DNA from: Methylococcaceae bacterium
GTDB taxonomy: Bacteria; Pseudomonadota; Gammaproteobacteria; Methylococcales; Methylomonadaceae
Reading direction: 5' to 3'
Length of the DNA: 9,497 nucleotides
Assembly: GCA_013140465.1 (NCBI GenBank)
Contig: JABFST010000025.1
Coordinates: 1 to 9,497 of the forward strand
In this document: piece by piece, positions 1 to 6,019 of the stretch
How positions within the stretch are numbered: position 1 is the first letter of the stretch
Layout of the letters: each line of letters starts with the position of its first letter
Notes under the pieces: generated by a model
Databases searched by the model: none
Told to the model about the DNA's origin: nothing
The model's input: the letters and a program-made list of their open reading frames with translations, nothing else
Program-made: the position numbers and the translations under genes

Positions 1-153
1 GTCTTATATGCATGATTGTAGCGTAGCTGTTCAATATAACCCAATAAAATCATATCGTTAAGATTTATTGCATTTTTTTCATCCTGCCTTTTCGACACCT
101 TGTGTAAGGATAAGGCTATCCTTGTAAAGCGTTCATTTTCTAAATATTTTTTT
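1..153 (+). other. Non-coding leader upstream of manB
   Basis: I find no convincing gene in this stretch. The manB frame stays open upstream to a TTG at 100, but the residues this would add resemble nothing in the family and the codons overlap a hairpin, so I treat the stretch as leader. Possible -10 boxes are TATAAC at 35-40 and TAAAAT at 45-50, each one mismatch from consensus, but neither has a good -35 at normal spacing. The T-rich run just before the ATG at 154 has no Shine-Dalgarno sequence. I looked for the 8-base ops core of the JUMPstart element (GGCGGTAG), common ahead of polysaccharide operons in enteric bacteria, and did not see it. Confidence 0.5.
103..126 (+). promoter_or_regulatory. 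Hairpin in the manB leader
   Basis: AAGGATA (106-112) and TATCCTT (117-123) are perfect reverse complements around the 4-base loop AGGC. In RNA the stem can extend three more pairs at its base (two G-U wobbles and one U-A), giving about 10 pairs. It ends 27 bases before the manB ATG. No T-run follows directly, so it is not a typical intrinsic terminator. It could be an mRNA leader structure or an operator-like dyad; the function is unknown. Confidence 0.4.
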
Positions 154-1536
154 ATGACTCAACAATTAAGCTGTTTTAAAGCCTATGACATCCGTGGGCG
201 TATTCCCGATGAACTCAATGCTGACATTGCTTACCGCATAGGGCGCGCTTATGCTGAAAGCATTCGGCCTGAAAGGGTGGTGGTAGGTAGGGATATTCGA
301 CTTTCCAGTGATGAGATGGCTGATGCCGTCATTCAGGGCTTATGCGATGCGGGGGTTGATGTTTACGATATAGGCTTGTGTGGCACAGAGGAAGTCTATT
401 ATGCAACATTTGCCTACCAAGATGAGGGCAAGCCTATGGATGGTGGCATAATGGTCACGGCTAGCCATAATCCTAAAGATTATAATGGCATGAAGTTGGT
501 GCGTGAACAAAGCAAGCCTGTGAGTGGTGATACGGGCTTGTTTGCGATTAAGCAATTGGCAGAAATAAATAATTTTGCTGCTCCTGTAAGTCTTAAAGGT
601 GTGGCGAAATCGGTTTCGATTGCTGAAAGTTATATCCGGCATTTATTAGGTTATATCGATCCGGGTGCGTTGCGTCCACTAAAAATCGTCGTCAATGCGG
701 GCAATGGTGCGGCCGGGCATGTGCTGGACGGTTTGGAAGAAGCTTTGCAGAAAACAGGTGCTGCTATAGAATTTGTTAAGGTGCACCATGAGCCGGATGG
801 GCATTTTCCGCATGGGATACCCAACCCATTGCTGCCAGAAAACAGGGAAAGTACGGTTGCCGCAATTTTGGCGCAGGGTGCTGATGTGGGTATCGCTTGG
901 GATGGTGATTTTGACCGCTGCTTTTTATTTGACGAGACCGGGCGCTTTATAGAAGGCTACTATATTGTGGGTTTGCTGGCTGAAGCGTTCTTAAAACAAC
1001 ACCCTGGTGCTAAGATTGTCCATGACCCGCGTTTGACTTGGAACACTATTGATATTGTGGGCAGCATGTCAGGGGTCGCGGTGCAAAGCAAAACAGGGCA
1101 TGCTTTTATCAAAGAGAGGATGCGGTTAGAGGATGCTGTCTATGGCGGGGAAATGAGCGCCCATCATTATTTTAGGGATTTTTCTTACTGTGACAGTGGC
1201 ATGATACCTTGGTTGCTGGTGATAGAGCTGATGGGTAGGACCCAAAAGAAGTTGTCACAATTGGTTGATGAACGGATGTTAAAGTTTCCTGCTAGCGGCG
1301 AAATTAACCGTACTATTTTACAGCCAGATGCCGCTATTGCTTTGGTTAAAGGGCATTATTTGCAGGATGCGCTTAACATTGATTACACCGACGGTCTGAG
1401 CATGGAGTTTAATGATTGGCGCTTTAATTTGCGTTGTTCAAATACCGAGCCGTTAGTGCGGCTGAATGTTGAGTCGCGTGGCGATGAAGCATTGATGCAG
1501 GCTAAAACACAAGAAATCCTATCGCTATTGGCATAA
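154..1536 (+). CDS. manB: Phosphomannomutase ManB/CpsG
   Basis: Cytoplasmic enzyme that interconverts mannose-6-phosphate and mannose-1-phosphate, feeding GDP-mannose synthesis. Starting at ATG 154 it has 460 residues, close to the roughly 456 of E. coli CpsG, and its N-terminus (CFKAYDIRG at 7-15) aligns with that family; a TTG at 100 would add 18 unrelated residues. It shows all four landmarks of an alpha-D-phosphohexomutase: the phosphoserine loop TASHNP (Ser104), the metal loop DGDFDR (250-255), the sugar-binding loop GEMSAHHYF (332-340) and the phosphate-binding loop RCSNTEP (427-433). The stretch [14 protein letters not shown] after the sugar loop is typical of CpsG-type phosphomannomutases rather than AlgC-type enzymes. 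Cys428 stands where E. coli CpsG has Ser, as I recall it. No Shine-Dalgarno sequence precedes the start. The partner pyrophosphorylase ManC is not in the window. Confidence 0.93.
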   Translation: MTQQLSCFKAYDIRGRIPDELNADIAYRIGRAYAESIRPERVVVGRDIRLSSDEMADAVIQGLCDAGVDVYDIGLCGTEEVYYATFAYQDEGKPMDGGIMVTASHNPKDYNGMKLVREQSKPVSGDTGLFAIKQLAEINNFAAPVSLKGVAKSVSIAESYIRHLLGYIDPGALRPLKIVVNAGNGAAGHVLDGLEEALQKTGAAIEFVKVHHEPDGHFPHGIPNPLLPENRESTVAAILAQGADVGIAWDGDFDRCFLFDETGRFIEGYYIVGLLAEAFLKQHPGAKIVHDPRLTWNTIDIVGSMSGVAVQSKTGHAFIKERMRLEDAVYGGEMSAHHYFRDFSYCDSGMIPWLLVIELMGRTQKKLSQLVDERMLKFPASGEINRTILQPDAAIALVKGHYLQDALNIDYTDGLSMEFNDWRFNLRCSNTEPLVRLNVESRGDEALMQAKTQEILSLLA

Positions 1537-1600
1537 GCACTAAGTTGTTTGCTGGGTAGATTTATCGGGTGCAGGTGAAATAATAAAGGCTAGGCCATGC

Positions 1601-1629
1601 TTCGCTAATGGCTAATATCTTGTTATAAT
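1601..1629 (+). promoter_or_regulatory. Extended -10 promoter candidate for wzb
   Basis: A perfect TATAAT lies at 1624-1629, preceded by TG one base away (TGT at 1621-1623), which is the extended -10 pattern. The -35 position at 17-base spacing (TTCGCT, 1601-1606) matches only 3 of 6 bases, which an extended -10 can tolerate. Transcription would begin near 1636, leaving a leader of about 30 bases before the wzb start at 1666. This suggests wzb-wza-wzc can be transcribed independently of manB. A weak dyad (GCCAT 1594-1598 with ATGGC 1608-1612) overlaps the -35. Confidence 0.55.
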
Positions 1630-1665
1630 CGCTTCCTATTCAATTCACTTTTGAAGATTTTGGTT

Positions 1666-2106
1666 TTGTTCAAAAATATACTCGTTGTTTGCATAGGCAA
1701 TATCTGTAGGAGTCCATTGGCCGAAGCACTGCTTAGGAAAGAACTCGCAGCTGCTGGCAAACAAGATTGTACAGTCAGTTCTGCTGGGCTAGGTGCCCTA
1801 GTTGGGCATCCTCCCGACCCCCATTCATGTAGTTTGGCATTGGAGTCTGGTGTTGACATTTCCGGCTATAGGGCTTGCCAACTGACTAAAGAGATGATCC
1901 GTAAGGCGGATCTTATTTTGGTTATGGAGTCTGCCCATAAATCTGCTATTGAAGAAAGTGAGCCTAGTGCAAAAGGCAAAGTTTTTCGTTTAGGGGAATG
2001 GGGTGGCTTTGATATACCCGATCCTTATAAAAGAGAACGGCCTGCTTTTGTACATGCCCTTGATCTCATAATGCAAGGCATTTGTTCGTGGGTTGCAAAG
2101 CTTTAA
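1666..2106 (+). CDS. wzb: Low-molecular-weight protein tyrosine phosphatase Wzb
   Basis: Cytoplasmic phosphatase expected to dephosphorylate the C-terminal tyrosines of the Wzc kinase encoded further along, so cycling Wzc during polymer assembly. The active-site P-loop CIGNICRS carries Cys9 and Arg15 (CX5R), and the general-acid loop DPY carries Asp119. SAGLGALVG (39-47) is typical of the Wzb/Etp group. The frame has no ATG near its beginning. TTG 1666 gives 146 residues starting (M)FKNILVVC, which aligns with E. coli Wzb (147 residues, MFNNILVVC); TTG 1651 and TTG 1660 are in-frame alternatives that would add residues absent from Wzb. The only ribosome-site-like sequence is a weak GAAG at 1653-1656. 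In E. coli the order is wza-wzb-wzc, whereas here wzb comes first. Confidence 0.9.
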   Translation: MFKNILVVCIGNICRSPLAEALLRKELAAAGKQDCTVSSAGLGALVGHPPDPHSCSLALESGVDISGYRACQLTKEMIRKADLILVMESAHKSAIEESEPSAKGKVFRLGEWGGFDIPDPYKRERPAFVHALDLIMQGICSWVAKL

Positions 2107-2140
2107 TATCCCGATATTATCTATTAACAGTCCGTTAATA
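2104..2140 (+). promoter_or_regulatory. Two adjacent palindromes between wzb and wza
   Basis: The first is TAATATC (2104-2110), two bases CC, then GATATTA (2113-2119); its left arm contains the wzb TAA stop. The second is TATTAAC (2122-2128), a 5-base spacer, then GTTAATA (2134-2140). Both have perfect 7-base arms, and they are separated by only two bases. Neither is followed by a T-run, and the first has too small a loop for a good RNA hairpin, so DNA operator sites are at least as likely as an RNA role. TTAACA (2124-2129) within the second resembles a -35 box, but no good -10 follows. Confidence 0.4.
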
Positions 2141-2176
2141 TTCTCTATGCGCTTTTGAGTTGGAACTTATTAATTT

Positions 2177-3409
2177 ATGCGAATCAAAATATTACCCGCC
2201 TTAATTGCAGCCAGCCAGCTTGCGGCATGTTCCGTTGTACCAGGCCAGCACATGTGGCATTTTGCTACCCAATCCAGTGTCGAAATGCCTGTTCTTGAAA
2301 ACAATGCGACTATTTTAAAAAAACTCAATATAGAACCCATCACTGCCAGACTAATTGTTGATTTGGAAAGGGACATCAATAATTTCAGCTTGGGCCCCAA
2401 TAATGCTGCTAACCTGTATTTTGATTACCGTATCGGCTCCAAGGCGATAAAAAATCCGCCTGCCAAAGAAACAGATGCTGAATATCGGGTAGGTGCTAGA
2501 GATATCTTAAACATAACAGTTTGGGAGCATCCCGAGCTAACTATACCCGCTGGTCAGTTTCGTTCAGCCGAGACTGCGGGTACAGTTGTTGGTGAAGACG
2601 GCAATATTTTTTATCCTTATGCAGGTGTCATTAAGGCTGAGGGCAAAACCGTTGAAGAAATTCGTGAAGAATTGACCCAAAAGTTATCTGTTTACATCGA
2701 GCAAGTCCAACTGGATGTACGCGTCACTTCCTACAGAAGCCAACGGGTTTATGTCGTGGGTGAGGTTATGACCCCGGGCATACAGTCCGTCAAGGATATA
2801 CCCCTGACTGTTTTGGAAGCGATTAACAGTGCTGGTGGATTGAGTCCTGAAGCCGATGCGCGCAATATTGTCCTGACGCGTGGCGATAAGACTTACAAAG
2901 TAAATTTGCTATCTTTATATGAGGGCGGTGATCTGCGCCAAAATGTGTCATTACATCACGGCGATGTGCTTAATGTACCCGACAGGCAACTTAATAAGAT
3001 TTTTGTGTTTGGGGATACTAGCAGCGGTACTACGGGTAACGGCAGCCAAGCTGTACCTGGTGGCAGCAACTCCACTCGTTCTCGAAGCCTGTATATGAGC
3101 AAAGGCCGCATGACCTTGGCTGAAGCCCTTAGTGATTCCGGTGGTATCAGCCAAGAGTTGGCGGATGCTGCGAGGATTTTTGTCTTTAGAGGGAGCATGG
3201 GCAAAGCGAAAATTTTTCATTTGGATGCCAAATCCCCAGATGCCTTGTTGTTGGCTGACCGTTTTCCTTTACAGCCGCGTGATGTGATTTTTGTTGACCG
3301 TGCTGAAGGCATACGCTGGAATCAGATCATCAACCAAATCCAACCTACTATCACTTTGCTGAATGTATTCGATGGCTCTTTAAAGATTCAGCCATTTATT
3401 GGCCAATAG
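2177..3409 (+). CDS. wza: Outer-membrane polysaccharide export lipoprotein Wza
   Basis: Homologue of the Wza octameric channel that carries capsule or exopolysaccharide across the outer membrane. The 410-residue protein begins with a lipoprotein signal: a charged MRIK, a hydrophobic core, and lipobox LAAC with lipidated Cys18. The polysaccharide export domain spans about 102-185 (YRVGARDILNITVWEHPELT, YPYAG, GKTVEEIR), followed by SLBB-type domains at about 189-245 and 274-350. The C-terminal segment at about 380-395 (WNQIINQIQPTITLLN) corresponds to the amphipathic helix that forms the outer-membrane barrel in E. coli Wza. Residues 281-305 are an unusual Gly/Ser/Thr/Asn-rich stretch. An in-frame stop directly upstream (TAA 2171-2173) fixes the start at ATG 2177. 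A Shine-Dalgarno sequence is poor (GGA at 2162-2164, 12 bases away). It should work with the Wzc kinase encoded next. Confidence 0.93.
   Translation: MRIKILPALIAASQLAACSVVPGQHMWHFATQSSVEMPVLENNATILKKLNIEPITARLIVDLERDINNFSLGPNNAANLYFDYRIGSKAIKNPPAKETDAEYRVGARDILNITVWEHPELTIPAGQFRSAETAGTVVGEDGNIFYPYAGVIKAEGKTVEEIREELTQKLSVYIEQVQLDVRVTSYRSQRVYVVGEVMTPGIQSVKDIPLTVLEAINSAGGLSPEADARNIVLTRGDKTYKVNLLSLYEGGDLRQNVSLHHGDVLNVPDRQLNKIFVFGDTSSGTTGNGSQAVPGGSNSTRSRSLYMSKGRMTLAEALSDSGGISQELADAARIFVFRGSMGKAKIFHLDAKSPDALLLADRFPLQPRDVIFVDRAEGIRWNQIINQIQPTITLLNVFDGSLKIQPFIGQ
3397..3408 (+). repeat. 12-bp palindrome at the wza stop codon
   Basis: TATTGGCCAATA is a perfect palindrome covering the last codons of wza and the first two bases of its TAG stop. 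It has no loop, so it would act as a DNA site if it acts at all. Part of it is dictated by the coding sequence (Ile-Gly-Gln), so chance is a real possibility. Confidence 0.35.
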
Positions 3410-3504
3410 TCTTGGCAGGGGCTTTGGTTAGCTTAATATTGCATGAACATAGAAAGATTTTATGCTGACCATCGGTTAGCCAATATTTAGGTATCTGTTT
3501 GCAC

Positions 3505-3533
3505 TTGCCACATAAATACCCTTGGATTCGAAT
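3505..3533 (+). promoter_or_regulatory. Possible promoter upstream of wzc
   Basis: TTGCCA (3505-3510) matches the -35 consensus at 5 of 6 bases. With a 17-base spacer it is followed by TCGAAT (3528-3533), matching the -10 consensus at 4 of 6. The -10 lies inside the palindrome ATTCGAAT (3526-3533), which could be a protein-binding site. Transcription would start near 3540, within the left arm of the following stem, so this promoter and that hairpin may not act on the same transcript. The prediction is weak. Confidence 0.3.
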
Positions 3534-3575
3534 ACACGACAAAAAGATGTTCCACAATACCATCGTTGTCGTGTA
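3533..3575 (+). promoter_or_regulatory. Long hairpin in the wza-wzc gap (stem 1)
   Basis: TACACGACAA (3533-3542) and TTGTCGTGTA (3566-3575) are perfect 10-base reverse complements. Inside them, GATG (3546-3549) pairs with CATC (3561-3564) across a small internal loop, leaving an 11-base apical loop. No T-run follows, so it is not a standard intrinsic terminator. An mRNA processing or stability element, or a regulator-binding site, is possible. Confidence 0.5.
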
Positions 3576-3621
3576 CGGAAAGCCGCTAAACTGTTTAGAT
3601 TTGAGCCATTCATAACGATGG
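3560..3621 (+). promoter_or_regulatory. Competing stem sharing an arm with stem 1 (stem 2)
   Basis: CCATCGTT (3560-3567) and AACGATGG (3614-3621) are perfect reverse complements. In RNA the stem extends two pairs inward (one G-U, one U-A) to 10 pairs. Its left arm overlaps the right arm and inner CATC of stem 1, so the two cannot form together. The loop encloses the CTAAACTGTTTAG palindrome. This resembles the layout of a two-state leader, but there is no terminator-like U-tract or recognised ligand fold. Confidence 0.4.
3586..3598 (+). promoter_or_regulatory. 13-bp palindrome, possible operator
   Basis: CTAAAC (3586-3591), a central T, then GTTTAG (3593-3598) form a perfect dyad. A one-base centre cannot be an RNA hairpin loop, so if functional this is likely a DNA site for a dimeric regulator, 80 bases upstream of the wzc ATG. 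No known operator is recognised. Confidence 0.35.
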
Positions 3622-3678
3622 ATTGAATCGGTACGTTATCACCTAAGATTTATTTCACCACACCCTACTGCTTAAATA

Positions 3679-5934
3679 ATGTCAAATACTTTATCTGATA
3701 ACCAAAAAACGTCTGTTAATTATTCTCCGGGTCAAGATGATGATGAAATAGATTTGGGCGAGTTAATAGGGACTCTTATTGACAGCAAATGGCTTATTAT
3801 AGCCATTACTGTTGTAGTGTTTTTTCTAGGTACGGCAAAAGCCTTAATCGACCAGCCCATCTATAAGGCTGATGCTTTGTTGCAAGTGCAAGAAAACTCC
3901 CCGTCTTTAGGTGATTTGGAGCCTATTTCGGCATTAATGGGTGAAAAAGTTGAGGTGATGACCGAAATTGAACTGGTTAAATCTAGGATGATTTTAGGGG
4001 CGACAGTCAAAAACCTCAATCTTGAAATAATTGTCAAGTCTAAACATTTTCCTGTCATAGGAGGCGCGGTAGCCAGACGGTTTGAGCAACAAAACGAAAG
4101 TGCTGCAGTGTCTAGCCCATTATTCGGGCAGTCCCAATATGCCTGGGGTGGTGAAGATATACGCGTAGACACGTTTACCGTCCCATCCAATTGGTTAGGT
4201 GAAAAATTTATATTAATCGCCGGCAAAGATGGTCATTTTCAATTGACCTTTGAAGATAATGTGATTTTGGAGGGAGAGGTTGGCAAGCTGGCCAGTAAGC
4301 ATGTCGATGGTATCCAACAAGAAGTTGCGCTGTTTGTTTCGTTGTTAAAGTCACGCCCAGGCACACAGTTTGTGTTGATGCGCCAATCAGAGGGTAGTGC
4401 GATTGCTGAGCTATTGGAAGTCATGACCGTTGCCGAAAAAGGCAAAAAGACGGGCATTTTAGAATTGACCTTAGAATCGAGTAGCCCAAGTGCGGCGACT
4501 AAGACTTTAAACGAAGTGGCAAATATTTATGTCCGCCAGAATGTTGAGCAAAAATCAGCCGAAGCCCAAAAAACTTTGGATTTTTTGGAAAAGCAGTTGC
4601 CTATGCTGAAAGAGCAACTTGATGCGGCTACTACTGCCCTAAACGATTATAGGACCCGCCACGGTTCTATTGATTTGGATCTCGAAACACAGGGTGTGCT
4701 TAAAGGTGTCGTAGACATACAAACCCAAATTACCCTGATGCAACAAAAACGTGACGAGCTGCGGCAAAAGTTTACCGAGTCACACCCTTCCGTGTTATCT
4801 ATAGATCAGCAGATTCAACGTTTGCAAGTGCAAATGAATACGAATGACAAGAAGATAGAATCACTACCCGAAACCCAGCAAGTGATTTTAAGATTGGCAA
4901 GAGATGTTAAGGTAAATACCGAACTCTACACGGCTTTGCTTAATAATACCCAAACCCTGCGTGTTTCAAAAGCAGGTACAGTGGGTAATGTAAGAATTAT
5001 TGATTATGCGGTGATGCCGGATAAACCTATAAAACCTAAAAAAGCATTAATTGTTGCGGTCTCGTTAGTTCTAGGTCTTATTTTAGGGATTGCGTTTGCC
5101 TTTATCAAAAAATCATTGCATCGTGGCGTGTTTGATCCCGATTTAATTGAAAAACAACTCAATATCCCCGTTTATGCGACTATTCCCCACAGTGCGCAGC
5201 AACAGAAAATTAATATAAAACTAAAAAAGAATCAGCAAAAATCCAATGAAATTTCAATTTTGGCATTGGAAAATTTCGATGACCTTGCGATAGAAAGTTT
5301 GCGTAGCTTACGCACAACTTTGCATTTTGCTTTTTTGGAAGCGCGTAATAATATTATTATGATTACTGGGCCCAGCCCGGGGGTGGGCAAGTCGTTCGTT
5401 TCTATCAATCTTGCCACAGTCTTGGCGGATGCCGGAAAAAAAATATTGTTGATAGATGGCGATTTGCGCAAAGGTTTTATCAATAAAAACCTTGGCGTCA
5501 GCAGGGAGCGGGGCTTATCGGAGTTGATTTCCAATACGATGGTTTTGGAAGATGTCATCCATAAAATACCCCATGCCAATTTCGATTTTATCGCCACTGG
5601 GGCGATTCCGCCTAACCCATCTGAGTTGTTGTTGCACGAACGCTTTAGTAGTTTTTTATCTAGTGTGAGCCAGCATTACGATCATGTGATTATCGATTCA
5701 CCCCCCATTTTAGCTGTGACTGATGCCGCTATTATTGGTCGTATGGCGAGTGCCACGTTAATGGTAATTCGTGCAGGCCAGCATCCATTACGCGAGTTGG
5801 AGCAAAGTACTAAACGTCTGCATCAGGCTGGGGTTAATATCAAAGGTATTGTTTTTAACGACGTACCTGAGTCGTCCAGCAATTACGGTTATGGGCGTTA
5901 TGTGTATCAGTATAGTTACCAAAAATCCACCTAA
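3679..5934 (+). CDS. wzc: Wzc: chain-length regulator and bacterial tyrosine autokinase
   Basis: Inner-membrane polysaccharide co-polymerase with a fused cytoplasmic BY-kinase domain, 751 residues (E. coli Wzc is about 720). Order of parts: cytoplasmic N-terminus; first membrane segment at about 38-55 in a Wzz-type domain; large periplasmic region with coiled-coil-like helices at about 290-395; a Pro/Lys motif (MPDKPIKPKK, 446-455) leading into the second membrane segment at about 455-476; then the kinase. The kinase has the EX2RX2R oligomerisation motif (Glu539, Arg542, Arg545), Walker A GPSPGVGKS (564-572), Walker A' ILLIDGDLR (589-597) and Walker B VIIDSPP (670-676). The C-terminal tail has six tyrosines (736, 738, 741, 743, 745, 747), the expected autophosphorylation cluster and the target of Wzb. 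A stop at 3673-3675 fixes the start at ATG 3679; no Shine-Dalgarno sequence is visible. Confidence 0.95.
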   Translation: MSNTLSDNQKTSVNYSPGQDDDEIDLGELIGTLIDSKWLIIAITVVVFFLGTAKALIDQPIYKADALLQVQENSPSLGDLEPISALMGEKVEVMTEIELVKSRMILGATVKNLNLEIIVKSKHFPVIGGAVARRFEQQNESAAVSSPLFGQSQYAWGGEDIRVDTFTVPSNWLGEKFILIAGKDGHFQLTFEDNVILEGEVGKLASKHVDGIQQEVALFVSLLKSRPGTQFVLMRQSEGSAIAELLEVMTVAEKGKKTGILELTLESSSPSAATKTLNEVANIYVRQNVEQKSAEAQKTLDFLEKQLPMLKEQLDAATTALNDYRTRHGSIDLDLETQGVLKGVVDIQTQITLMQQKRDELRQKFTESHPSVLSIDQQIQRLQVQMNTNDKKIESLPETQQVILRLARDVKVNTELYTALLNNTQTLRVSKAGTVGNVRIIDYAVMPDKPIKPKKALIVAVSLVLGLILGIAFAFIKKSLHRGVFDPDLIEKQLNIPVYATIPHSAQQQKINIKLKKNQQKSNEISILALENFDDLAIESLRSLRTTLHFAFLEARNNIIMITGPSPGVGKSFVSINLATVLADAGKKILLIDGDLRKGFINKNLGVSRERGLSELISNTMVLEDVIHKIPHANFDFIATGAIPPNPSELLLHERFSSFLSSVSQHYDHVIIDSPPILAVTDAAIIGRMASATLMVIRAGQHPLRELEQSTKRLHQAGVNIKGIVFNDVPESSSNYGYGRYVYQYSYQKST

Positions 5935-5964
5935 ATGGCTCCTGTTTAAGAATGATGCTGTGGC

Positions 5965-5970
5965 TATAAT
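5965..5970 (+). promoter_or_regulatory. TATAAT box upstream of rmlA
   Basis: A perfect -10 hexamer lies in the 85-base gap between wzc and rmlA. The -35 position at 16-18 base spacing (around 5941-5948) fits poorly, and the TG of an extended -10 is one base out of place. Transcription would begin near 5977, giving a leader of about 43 bases. It may be an internal promoter for rmlACDB. No terminator hairpin was found after wzc, so read-through from wzc is equally possible. Confidence 0.35.
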
Positions 5971-6019
5971 TTTTAATGACTAAGCAATTTATAACTTGTG
6001 AGTTTAACGGAGCGAATAG

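Larger units (their letters stand above)
3410..3678 (+). other. 269-base intergenic region between wza and wzc
   Basis: No convincing gene is present. A 15-codon frame at 3443-3490 (ATG to TAG) lacks a ribosome-binding site and is probably chance. Near the start is an imperfect direct repeat: GGTTAGCTTAATATT (3426-3440) and GGTTAGCCAATATT (3474-3487). The second half is dense in dyad symmetry, listed separately: an 8-base palindrome ATTCGAAT (3526-3533), a strong stem (3533-3575), a competing stem (3560-3621) and a 13-base palindrome (3586-3598). The gap is large for genes that act together, and wza and wzc may be separately controlled. Confidence 0.6.

Noticed and set aside
100..153. TTG at 100 as the manB start
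   Set aside because: It would add 18 residues not seen in CpsG proteins and would run through the hairpin; ATG 154 matches the known N-terminus.
1..153. JUMPstart/ops element for RfaH-type antitermination
   Set aside because: The 8-base ops core is not present in the leader or in the gaps upstream of wzb, wza, wzc or rmlA.
1591..1614. Hairpin after manB as an intrinsic terminator
   Set aside because: The stem is only 5-7 bp with a bulge and no T-run follows; it overlaps the promoter candidate.
3443..3490. 15-codon reading frame as a leader peptide for wzc
   Set aside because: There is no ribosome site and no run of regulatory codons, and such short frames are common by chance.
3861..4457. 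Antisense reading frames of 70-120 codons inside wzc and the other genes
   Set aside because: They lie opposite strongly conserved coding sequence, lack recognisable motifs and ribosome sites, and are shadows of the real genes.
5771..5983. A + strand frame overlapping the end of wzc
   Set aside because: It is out of frame with the conserved kinase C-terminus and encodes nothing recognisable.
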